Shown: positions 51,095-62,572 of the stretch, in pieces
Numbering within the stretch: the first letter of the stretch is position 1
How the letters are laid out: the number at the start of each line of letters is the position of its first letter
DNA from: Venatoribacter cucullus
GTDB taxonomy: Bacteria; Pseudomonadota; Gammaproteobacteria; Pseudomonadales; Oceanobacteraceae
Direction: 5' to 3'
DNA: 64,000 bases
Assembly (NCBI RefSeq): GCF_016132445.1
Contig: NZ_CP046056.1
Coordinates: 2,039,501-2,103,500 of the forward strand
The notes under the pieces: generated by a model
The model's database searches: none
The model's input: only the letters and a program-made list of their open reading frames with translations
Told to the model about the DNA's origin: nothing
Program-made: the position numbers and the translations under genes

Positions 51095-53781
51095 CAGTCA
51101 GCCTCCACCAAGGAAATGCGCTTGGCGTTATCAGTCGCTAGAGTCAACGGTGTGATATTGCGTAGCTCCTCGAAACCTGGTTCCAGCAAGCGTGCATCCG
51201 TTAGGTATTGCTGAGCTTCTATGTAATTGGATGCGATTCGATACCCCTCAAGCTTGTCATCGGGGTTCGCAATCATCGCCATTTTTCGCATGATTGCATT
51301 ACCTGCAATAAGCTGAGTCTTCTCATCCATTTCAAGGAAAACAGGCTGGTAGCCAGAGCGTGCCATCATGCGGCTAAGAGCGTTGGTACGCTTCGCGATG
51401 GCAGGGGTTTTACGCAGATCATCGTGCAGGTCGGGATAGAACTCAGCATCATCACACAGTAGCGACAAGTGCAGCAGTTCAGACTCGGTTTCGATGAACT
51501 TCATGCTTACACTGAGGTCGTCACCAGAACCCACCGCAATCAGCTTCTGACCTTCATCATCATCTTCACGCTGATTCTCAATCTGGATGATGCGGTTGAT
51601 CAGATTGAAGGTTGCGATGTAGTCCTTCGCGTATTCGTCAGCCTCAACTCGCTGCTTTTCATAACGGCGCTCAAGGGCTTGCAGTTGCTCATGTTTGAGG
51701 AAGGGGTGACCCTGCTCCTCAGCCATATACAGCTCGTCTTTAAGCACCTCCAGATCGCCCTCAAGCTCAGCAGCCAGTTCGGCTGCCTGATGCGCTTTGT
51801 AGCTGATCTGGTTGAAGTGCGAGTTAAGTGCAGGCAGGTAGCTGGCATCGGTAATAAACCAACGGCAACGCGCACAGTTTTCAGGGCCATGCGGTACTGA
51901 GCCATAAACGCGAAGACTTTTGCTGCTTGAATCTCTGATTATCGGGCCACCATTCCAGCAACCGCCCACGGTTGACAGTTCATCGGAACGCACCGTATTG
52001 CCGCCCACCAAGCAAAGCCCCGTTGCACGCTCTTCCCAACCAATCGGATTGCGATTCGCCAATACTACCTCGATTGAGTTATGAGTATCCGAATGATAAG
52101 CGGCACGTAGTTCGATCTGATTCATCTCAGCATCGACCAGAAAATTCTTGAGCGACGACTCGCCTTTTTCGATGAGCCTTGCGTTGGCTTCTTTCATCTT
52201 TTCAGCCATGACTGAAGGCGTGATCTTGTTGTAGTAGATCGTCATCAGCAGGCGCGTATGCCCTGCTAAAAGTTTAGATATAACAGGCAGAGGAAGATCA
52301 GTATCCATGGCGTAGCAAGTGATCAGCGATACCCTCAAGCTGTGTAGGGGGTATTCTGTAGCAACGAACCTGCTGATGCCGCGAGCACCCCCCCTCAAGC
52401 TGTGTAGGGGGTATTCTGTCGCTCCTTTTGCAGATTCGTTACTAGCGTAATCCTCACCGTAATCCTTAACGAAGCGCAGGCGTTCACCGTTCGACATCGT
52501 TTGGCCACTGGCAAACACATCATCCTCAAGTTTGGATAAGAGGCGATACCAAGGATTCACTACGCTATTAGCATCAATGCAATGATGGGAGGCTGGTACG
52601 CGGAACAAGAACGCAAACTCTCCTAGTTCCTTTTTTTGAGTTTCGGATTTGGTGCCTCCGAAGTGAACACGCTCAAGCTCTGAGCCTTTGGTTAGACGAT
52701 CTATCGGATTATATTTCTCTTGCCAATTACGAAGTTTTTCCAGCCAATACAGCAGTTCTTCGTGCTCCCACGGGACGGTGTAGCCGCGTTGGATTTCATC
52801 TTTATTCTGGTCGGCTGTTTTGTTTGTGGAGATGTACAGACCCGTTGAATAGCTCTCGCTCATCGAGTCGAAAATACGCTTGAACACACCTTTCTGATAA
52901 GGGCGTTTAGCGGTGCCGTACTTAAACGCGTGCTTGGTGTTTTCCACCCACTGACCCTGTTCGTAACGCCACGTATCGCCTTCACCAGAGTCCAGAAAAC
53001 GCACCTGAAACGAGCGCAGCGGCAGGTGAAGTTTGGTAAACATAAACATCGCCATAACAGGCGACCAGATTTCGTGAATCTCTACCTGTTTTTTTGATTT
53101 GCCTTCTATGCGGGTAACAGTTCGAGTGCGGGAGATACAGTCTGGATCGTCAGGGTCAATCACCTCAGGCGAAACCTCCATCCACGCAAGATTTCCACTT
53201 TGAAGGTGTTCAATTGACCAGTGCCAATCGCTGAAATGACGACCTATCCACGGCTTCTGAGTATTGGATTCGGGAGGATAAGGACAGACAATCTGGCGTA
53301 ACTGCTGGATGTAACGGTAAGGTAGTGGGCTGTGGACGGTTTCAGTATTTGAGCGCGAGCTGGCAACTCTATCAAAAGGGTTCTGATACAGAGGAATAGA
53401 AGTTCCATTATCAGCTTCGGCGCACAAATGTGTTTTTAGAATGTAATCCGACAACTCAATAGTGTAAGTAACATACATGTGATTATCTGAATTTACCCCT
53501 TTGGATTTGAGGTAGTTATTAAACTCTTCGCTTGAGACCTTGTGCCCCTGAGGGTGTCCTTGAAACATGGAGACGACATCAACCGCATACAGAGCGTGGG
53601 TCGCAAGATAGTTTAAGAAGTGTCTGATACCTTTGAGTTTATGACCAATACCTGCCTGTTCTTGAGCAAGCCATTCAGTCCCATACTGCTGCCACTGTAG
53701 CCAGTCTGGCCCTAAATCTTCAGCAATCCAACTCAGCGTTAGATCGGTGGTGTAACCTTTCGGTTTTGATTTCTTAGCCAT
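51094..53781 (-). CDS. gmtZ: Gamma-mobile-trio integrase GmtZ, with internal 20-aa duplication
   Basis: An 895-residue protein of the GmtZ family, related to tyrosine recombinases. The catalytic region shows LHSLRVSLIT (HxxR-type box) and LLAGHTRLLMTIYYNK (H and Tyr). A CARCRWF motif near residue 640 suggests a zinc site. A 60-bp in-frame tandem duplication places a second TEYPLHSLR box 20 residues before the authentic one (DNA copies at 52332-52359 and 52392-52419). This is not expected in the family and could impair function. It lies 2 bases after gmtY. Confidence 0.85.
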   Translation of the reverse strand: MAKKSKPKGYTTDLTLSWIAEDLGPDWLQWQQYGTEWLAQEQAGIGHKLKGIRHFLNYLATHALYAVDVVSMFQGHPQGHKVSSEEFNNYLKSKGVNSDNHMYVTYTIELSDYILKTHLCAEADNGTSIPLYQNPFDRVASSRSNTETVHSPLPYRYIQQLRQIVCPYPPESNTQKPWIGRHFSDWHWSIEHLQSGNLAWMEVSPEVIDPDDPDCISRTRTVTRIEGKSKKQVEIHEIWSPVMAMFMFTKLHLPLRSFQVRFLDSGEGDTWRYEQGQWVENTKHAFKYGTAKRPYQKGVFKRIFDSMSESYSTGLYISTNKTADQNKDEIQRGYTVPWEHEELLYWLEKLRNWQEKYNPIDRLTKGSELERVHFGGTKSETQKKELGEFAFLFRVPASHHCIDANSVVNPWYRLLSKLEDDVFASGQTMSNGERLRFVKDYGEDYASNESAKGATEYPLHSLRGGARGISRFVATEYPLHSLRVSLITCYAMDTDLPLPVISKLLAGHTRLLMTIYYNKITPSVMAEKMKEANARLIEKGESSLKNFLVDAEMNQIELRAAYHSDTHNSIEVVLANRNPIGWEERATGLCLVGGNTVRSDELSTVGGCWNGGPIIRDSSSKSLRVYGSVPHGPENCARCRWFITDASYLPALNSHFNQISYKAHQAAELAAELEGDLEVLKDELYMAEEQGHPFLKHEQLQALERRYEKQRVEADEYAKDYIATFNLINRIIQIENQREDDDEGQKLIAVGSGDDLSVSMKFIETESELLHLSLLCDDAEFYPDLHDDLRKTPAIAKRTNALSRMMARSGYQPVFLEMDEKTQLIAGNAIMRKMAMIANPDDKLEGYRIASNYIEAQQYLTDARLLEPGFEELRNITPLTLATDNAKRISLVEAD

Positions 53782-53783
53782 CG

Positions 53784-55250
53784 TTATTTCTTCCCTAGTC
53801 GTGGATTCTTGCCCGTGAAATACCCATCGGGATCTATATCTTCAAAACCGTGTTCTGCCAGTGTTTTCCAGTCGAATGAGCTGCCCAGTTTTGGCTTGTC
53901 CGATTCCAGCTTGAGCTGCTCAGAAGCATTGGAAAGGGAGTTAGAAACTTGTTGACTGGACGGCATCGTATAGACCGTCTGAGACTCAAGACTTTTATGA
54001 TGCAGGCACTTTTTGCGAATGAGCGGATCAACTCCAGCCTCGGTAAGCACGCGTCCATAGCGATGTCGGTGTCCGTGAGGGTCAAGACCTTCTGCTTTGT
54101 TCGGCGCTAAGCCGATTCGTCTCAGCCCCGCAGCATAGTTCTGGTTAAAGGCATTTTGGGTGTAAGGATTGCCTAAGTGGCGCGGGTCGAAGCTGATAAA
54201 TGCATACGGGTGATTGCAGGGTACAGCGGCTCGGTTAACCAGATATTCACGCCACAGTTTCATGAACACATAGCGGTATTCGTTAGGGAAAAAGTAACCT
54301 TCTAGGTAACTATCCTTGTGGTCTACCACTCTCGACTTCCACCCAAGGCTCTGAGTGCCTAGCATCTCTTGTCGTGGGATTCTTCCGTATTTTTCCTGTA
54401 GATAGGCTTTGCGCTTATTTACACCTTTGCGTGACTTCCAATTATCAGGAGCCTTACCATCGATCTCGTTGTAGATTCGGACAATCACCGCATCATTGTC
54501 ATTTGGGTCTTCAAAAACGTCCGTCACCCACAGCAACAGAGCCTCACTGGCCCTGAATCCAGCGCCTTGCATCAGTAACAGGATAAGCTTGTCACGCAGA
54601 GCCACACGAGGATCGCTAGCGCCACCGACACCATTCAGGTAAAAGTTCTCGAAATGCTTTGCTGGAAAGGCGATAGCATCATCTTCCGTCTTGGCGAGGG
54701 GCGTTCTTCCTTTGATAGAGCGCGCCCTTTTGACCGTGGTGTTGAACGACTTGTCTTTGATGTGTCCCAAGAAGTCATTTCGATTTCGGCGGAACCACGC
54801 AGCATACTGAATGCGCTCTTCATGTTTGGTGGCAGATCTGAGCGTGTTAAGCTCTTTGCCCAGTCCCTGATCACTCATCCACTGAGTGAAGCTAGTGAGA
54901 TGCGATATATGTCGGGAAACGGTGTCTGTCGTTGCTGGAATCCAGTACAGACCTGACGGATCAAGTCCATCATCGCCAACTGTTCCGCTATACAATCGAC
55001 GGACGAACACTCTGAATAAGTCTTCGGGATCGTTGAACATGGACTTGTTAGCGTCCATGAATTCGATCAGCAAGATAATAGATTGAATGTGCTTGGAAAT
55101 AGTCGATTGAGAAGTACCGTTCACATGCAAACTCAGCACATAGTCGGCTACTGATTCCAGCACGCCTTCATCAGTCAAAATGACAGGTATTTCTGTGGCG
55201 ATGCCACTACTGTCCTCGACTATTTTTGCAGTAACTTTCGTCGCTATCAT
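53784..55250 (-). CDS. gmtY: Gamma-mobile-trio tyrosine recombinase GmtY
   Basis: A 488-residue tyrosine recombinase. The N-terminal SAM-like DNA-binding domain spans about 30-180. The catalytic domain has Arg I in GAGFRASEALLLWVTDV, the HxxR box in LDPHGHRHRYGRVLTEAG and His/Tyr in CLHHKSLESQTVYTMP. All catalytic residues are visible, so the protein looks intact. It is the first gene of gmtYZX and starts about 120 bases inside the right terminal repeat, with promoter and recombinase sites presumably in that short stretch. Confidence 0.88.
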   Translation of the reverse strand: MIATKVTAKIVEDSSGIATEIPVILTDEGVLESVADYVLSLHVNGTSQSTISKHIQSIILLIEFMDANKSMFNDPEDLFRVFVRRLYSGTVGDDGLDPSGLYWIPATTDTVSRHISHLTSFTQWMSDQGLGKELNTLRSATKHEERIQYAAWFRRNRNDFLGHIKDKSFNTTVKRARSIKGRTPLAKTEDDAIAFPAKHFENFYLNGVGGASDPRVALRDKLILLLMQGAGFRASEALLLWVTDVFEDPNDNDAVIVRIYNEIDGKAPDNWKSRKGVNKRKAYLQEKYGRIPRQEMLGTQSLGWKSRVVDHKDSYLEGYFFPNEYRYVFMKLWREYLVNRAAVPCNHPYAFISFDPRHLGNPYTQNAFNQNYAAGLRRIGLAPNKAEGLDPHGHRHRYGRVLTEAGVDPLIRKKCLHHKSLESQTVYTMPSSQQVSNSLSNASEQLKLESDKPKLGSSFDWKTLAEHGFEDIDPDGYFTGKNPRLGKK

Positions 55251-55371
55251 CTCGACTCCTTACATATATTACACGAATTACACTATATGTACACCTGAAT
55301 TTCAAGCAAAAAATAACCCCCTTTACAGGAGGTTATTATCAGAATTACACAGTTTTATGTACTATATAGAA

Positions 55372-55389
55372 CATAAGCGGCCTTTTCTG
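55372..55389 (-). repeat. Right terminal inverted repeat of GMT element
   Basis: CATAAGCGGCCTTTTCTG, exact reverse complement of 47802-47819. The purL stop codon lies 50 bases beyond. Between it and gmtY are several TTACAC/GTGTAA motifs (about 55270-55352), candidate recombinase-binding sites. Confidence 0.9.
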
Positions 55390-55438
55390 TGTCAATCAGA
55401 TCGGTGAGTACCGTCTGAAAACGTTAACTCGTTAGTTT

Positions 55439-59344
<3,906 letters not shown>

Positions 59345-59733
59345 TGCGGGATAACTCCAGGGAGCAGGGTAAAAAAATGATGCCGGATGATACCGGATAG
59401 GGGCTGTCCGTACCAGATGAGCATGGCTCTGCCGGCGTCTGAACCGGCAGCACCCGGGGTTTGCTCACTGCGTTCGGGCAAAGAACAATCTGTGAACGCT
59501 GTTGCAAAATAATAAACAGACTGTTGTCAGCCGCAGGGGTTCGTGTTTGTAACTGCCGAAATGGTAAAAATTACTAATAAATTCAAGTAGTTAAGAGAAA
59601 CACATAACAAAAAAACAACACTACGATGACAAAAAACCCGCCCCACTCAGGTTGTTTTTTAAGCAATCTGCAGGATAGAATGGCACCAACTTCACATTTA
59701 TGCACTATTTTGGTGCAAAAATAGAGAACCTGA
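59345..59733. other. Intergenic region between divergent purL and mltF
   Basis: The 389-bp gap holds a hairpin near 59430-59450 (TGCCGG/CCGGCA), an AT-rich stretch at 59560-59620 and, just before mltF, an NtrC-like palindrome. I could not place the purL promoter with confidence. Confidence 0.4.
59701..59717 (+). promoter_or_regulatory. NtrC-like palindrome upstream of mltF
   Basis: TGCACTATTTTGGTGCA matches the NtrC-site pattern TGCAC-N7-GTGCA, 17 bases before the mltF ATG. A half-site, GGCACCAA, lies 20 bases before it. The position would fit repression or an activator site for a distant promoter. It may also be chance. Confidence 0.35.
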
Positions 59734-61161
59734 ATGTCACTGAATCCACTCCGGCTCGCCAGCAAAGCGTTGATCGCTCTGTTCTGTCTGTCAGTTCTGA
59801 CCGGCAGCGTACGCCCGACCCAGCTGGAAGTGGTGCGCATGCAGGGCGAGATCACCATGGTGACCCGCAACAGCCCCACCACCTTTTATGAAGACCGCAG
59901 CGGCCCTACCGGTTATGAGCTGGAACTGGCACAGGCGTTTGCCGATCATCTGGGCGTACAGCTGCGGGTAGTAGTGGCTGACAGCCTCAGTGATATTTTC
60001 CGCCTTATCGATACTCAGCCGGGGGTTTTTGCCGCCGCCAGCCTGACCCGCACCCCACAGCGTGAGCGTCTGGTCCGCTTTGCCGAACCCTATCAGCAAA
60101 TATCAGAATATGTGATCTACCGCCGTGGCGGCCTGAAGCCAGCCACTCCGGCCGATCTGCTGCAGGGCCGCCTGATGGTAACCGCAGCCTCCAGCCATTC
60201 CGAGCGTCTGCACGACTGGCAGGCCAGCAACGTGCCGGAACTGAGCTGGAGCGAAAGCCCGGAACTGGAAGTGGCCGATCTGCTGCAAATGGTGGCGCAG
60301 GGTAGCCTGGATTTCACCCTGGTCGATTCCAATGAATACCGCATGCTGCAGGCTTACTATCCGACGCTGGATATTGCTTTTAATGCCGCCGACCAGCGCG
60401 ATATTGCCTGGGCCTTCGGCTGGAGCCGCGACGACAGCCTGCATCAGGCGGCCAATGACTTTTTTGCCCATATCAAACCCCAGCCGTTGCTGGCCAATCT
60501 GGCCGAACGTTATTACGGCCATCTGGATAAACTGGATTACGTTGGCGCCCGCCGTTTTCTGCGTCAGGCCGACCAGAAACTGGATACCTACCGCCCACAT
60601 TTTGTCGATGCCGCCGGTGAACACGGTTTTGACTGGCGCCTGCTGGCCGCCATGGGCTACCAGGAAAGCCACTGGAACCCACGGGCACGCAGCTTTACCG
60701 GTGTACGCGGCTTAATGATGCTGACGCTGAATACCGCCAAAGAGCTGGGCGTTAAAAATCGCCTCGACCCGGTGCAGAGCATTCATGGTGGCAGCCTGTA
60801 TTTATCGCGCCTGCGTGACCGCCTCAGCGATGTGCCGGAACCAGACCGCACCTGGCTGGCGCTGGCCGCCTATAACGTCGGCTTTGGTCACTTAACCGAT
60901 GCCCGCAAAATTACCGCACAGATGGGCGGCAACCCGGATTTATGGCTGGATGTGAAAGAAGCCCTGCCGCTGCTGAGCCAGAAACGCTATTACCGCCATA
61001 CCCGCCACGGCTACGCCCGCGGTCAGGAGCCGGTGGATTATGTGCAGAATATCCGTCGTTATTACGATGTGCTGGTATGGAATGATGAACAAACCCAGCC
61101 ACTGAAAGGTGAAGAACTGCTGGCATCCTCTGCCATTACCGTAGTACCACCACTGCTCTGA
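59734..61161 (+). CDS. mltF: Membrane-bound lytic murein transglycosylase F
   Basis: MltF cleaves peptidoglycan at the outer membrane. The 475-residue precursor has an N-terminal signal (MSLNPLRLASKALIALFCLS), a domain resembling periplasmic amino acid-binding proteins (about 35-265, EDRSGPTGYELELAQAFADH) and a C-terminal Slt-type lysozyme domain (about 285-450) with catalytic Glu in AMGYQESHWNPRARS. This arrangement and length are diagnostic of MltF. Confidence 0.95.
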   Translation: MSLNPLRLASKALIALFCLSVLTGSVRPTQLEVVRMQGEITMVTRNSPTTFYEDRSGPTGYELELAQAFADHLGVQLRVVVADSLSDIFRLIDTQPGVFAAASLTRTPQRERLVRFAEPYQQISEYVIYRRGGLKPATPADLLQGRLMVTAASSHSERLHDWQASNVPELSWSESPELEVADLLQMVAQGSLDFTLVDSNEYRMLQAYYPTLDIAFNAADQRDIAWAFGWSRDDSLHQAANDFFAHIKPQPLLANLAERYYGHLDKLDYVGARRFLRQADQKLDTYRPHFVDAAGEHGFDWRLLAAMGYQESHWNPRARSFTGVRGLMMLTLNTAKELGVKNRLDPVQSIHGGSLYLSRLRDRLSDVPEPDRTWLALAAYNVGFGHLTDARKITAQMGGNPDLWLDVKEALPLLSQKRYYRHTRHGYARGQEPVDYVQNIRRYYDVLVWNDEQTQPLKGEELLASSAITVVPPLL

Positions 61162-61165
61162 GCGG

Positions 61166-61723
61166 TTATTCCGCGGCTTTGGTTGCCGCCTGTGCTTTCA
61201 GACGTTTTTGCGCCGCCCGGCGCAGAGCAAAAAACTCCGACATCAATGCCGCGCATTCCTCCGCCATGACCCCACCGTCTGCCTGCAATACGTGGTTATA
61301 AAACGACTGCTGCGGCAACTGTAACGCACTCACCACCGCCCCGGCTTTGGGTTCGGTGGCACCAAACACCAGCCGGCTGATGCGGCTGTGAATCAGCAAC
61401 CCGGTACACATGGTGCAGGGTTCCACCGTTACATAGAGCGTGGCGCCGCTGAGGCGATAATTACCCACCGTCGCGGCCGCTTGCCGTACCGCCACCATTT
61501 CGGCGTGGGCACTGGGGTCGAGGGTGGTAATCGGCTGGTTATAGCCCTGCCCAATCACTTTACCAGCCTGCACCACCAGCGCCCCAACCGGCACTTCACC
61601 GGCGTCAAACGCGCGCCGGGCCAGCTGCAGCGCCAGCTGCATGGCCTCGTTATCCGTGCTTACTGGCTGGCCAAGTAAATCGGCCGGTGCCGCAGAATTA
61701 ACAGAGCTGGTCATTATACTCAT
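61166..61723 (-). CDS. tadA: tRNA-specific adenosine deaminase TadA
   Basis: TadA changes A34 to inosine in the tRNA-Arg(ACG) anticodon. The 185-residue product has the zinc and catalytic motifs PSAHAEMVAV (HAE) and VEPCTMCTGLLIHSRI (PCxxC). The C-terminal tail is basic and Ala-rich. Its stop lies 4 bases beyond the mltF stop, so the genes converge. An in-frame start further in cannot be excluded because the first 20 residues are not conserved. Confidence 0.93.
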   Translation of the reverse strand: MSIMTSSVNSAAPADLLGQPVSTDNEAMQLALQLARRAFDAGEVPVGALVVQAGKVIGQGYNQPITTLDPSAHAEMVAVRQAAATVGNYRLSGATLYVTVEPCTMCTGLLIHSRISRLVFGATEPKAGAVVSALQLPQQSFYNHVLQADGGVMAEECAALMSEFFALRRAAQKRLKAQAATKAAE

Positions 61724-61786
61724 GCCTTATAGCCGTACCGGGGAGTAGCGGTACAATCCGGATACTATTCATAGCAGGAACCCGTT

Positions 61787-62182
61787 ATGTGGACTTTGCA
61801 TCTTAACCCACGTTTTTCCGATACCGATGCCCTCGGTCACATCAACAACGCCAGCCTGCCGCGCTGGTTTGAAGAAGCGCGGGAGCCGTTATTCCGCCTG
61901 TTCAGCCCGGATCTGGATATCCAAAACTGGCAGCTGATTCTGGCCCGCATTGAAGTCGATTTTATCGGTGAACTGTTTTACGGCCGCGAAGTGGAAATCC
62001 GCACCGTGATGAGCAAAATCGGCAACAGTTCGATGACCCTGCACCACGAAGCCTGGCAGGATGGCAAACTAGCGGCCAAAGGAACGGCAGTGATGGTGCA
62101 TTTTGACCTGAAAGCCAAACAGTCAAAAACCATTCCGGAACCCATCCGCCAGCAACTGCAGCAGCATCTGGTAACGGCGTAA
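61787..62182 (+). CDS. Acyl-CoA thioesterase, hot-dog fold
   Basis: A 131-residue thioesterase of the 4-hydroxybenzoyl-CoA/YbgC type. The active-site motif DTDALGHINNASLPRWFEEA holds the catalytic Asp. It hydrolyses acyl-CoA to acid and CoA; the substrate cannot be named. It is divergent from tadA and converges with yciH, whose stop lies 2 bases beyond. Confidence 0.88.
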   Translation: MWTLHLNPRFSDTDALGHINNASLPRWFEEAREPLFRLFSPDLDIQNWQLILARIEVDFIGELFYGREVEIRTVMSKIGNSSMTLHHEAWQDGKLAAKGTAVMVHFDLKAKQSKTIPEPIRQQLQQHLVTA

Positions 62183-62183
62183 T

Positions 62184-62540
62184 TCAGCCGCCGGCTTTTT
62201 TCACGGTAAAACCCCGTTTACTCAGTTCGGCGACCAGCAATTCACGCTGGTCGCCCTGAATTTCAATCACACCGTCTTTCAGTGCCCCACCCACCCCGCA
62301 GCGCTGTTTCAGCGCCTTGGCCAGATCTTTCAGTTCGGCATCGGCCAGCGGCACACCGGTGACCAGCGTCACCACTTTGCCGCCACGGCCTTTGCTGTCA
62401 CGGCTGACCCGCACAATGCCATCGCCCAGCGGGCGCTCAGGCTGCTTACAGGTGCACTGATCCTGCGGCTGACGACAGTCGGGGCAAGCGCGGCCAAATT
62501 CGGTGGAATACACCAGGCCGCCGGAGGACTTTTTGCTCAT
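62184..62540 (-). CDS. yciH: SUI1/eIF1-type translation factor YciH
   Basis: A 118-residue SUI1-domain protein that affects the fidelity of initiation on the 30S subunit. The N-terminal part has four cysteines (RACPDCRQPQDQCTCKQ) that may bind zinc. The SUI1 core is GKVVTLVTGVPLADAELKDL, followed by LKQRCGVGGALKDGVIEIQG. The ATG at 62540 is chosen; a longer frame to 62621 overlaps upstream sequence without similarity. Confidence 0.93.
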   Translation of the reverse strand: MSKKSSGGLVYSTEFGRACPDCRQPQDQCTCKQPERPLGDGIVRVSRDSKGRGGKVVTLVTGVPLADAELKDLAKALKQRCGVGGALKDGVIEIQGDQRELLVAELSKRGFTVKKAGG

Positions 62541-62572
62541 AGCAGATTCCGTACTCGATAACGGCGCGCAAA

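Larger units (their letters stand above)
47802..55389. mobile_element. Gamma-mobile-trio (GMT) element carrying an aadA1 cassette array
   Basis: A 7.6-kb element between pilU and purL, bounded by a perfect 18-bp inverted repeat (CAGAAAAGGCCGCTTATG). Further inside, both ends share imperfect AT-rich sequence with TCTGTGTACTTCTG at the left and ACTGTGTAATTCTG at the right. It carries gmtY, gmtZ and gmtX at one end, in the conserved order, a small HTH-like gene, then an array of gene cassettes with three attC sites. All genes are on the minus strand. gmtYZX is more AT-rich than the flanks. The module type is known from gammaproteobacterial islands carrying defence and competition genes; here its visible cargo is antibiotic resistance. 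Confidence 0.88.
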
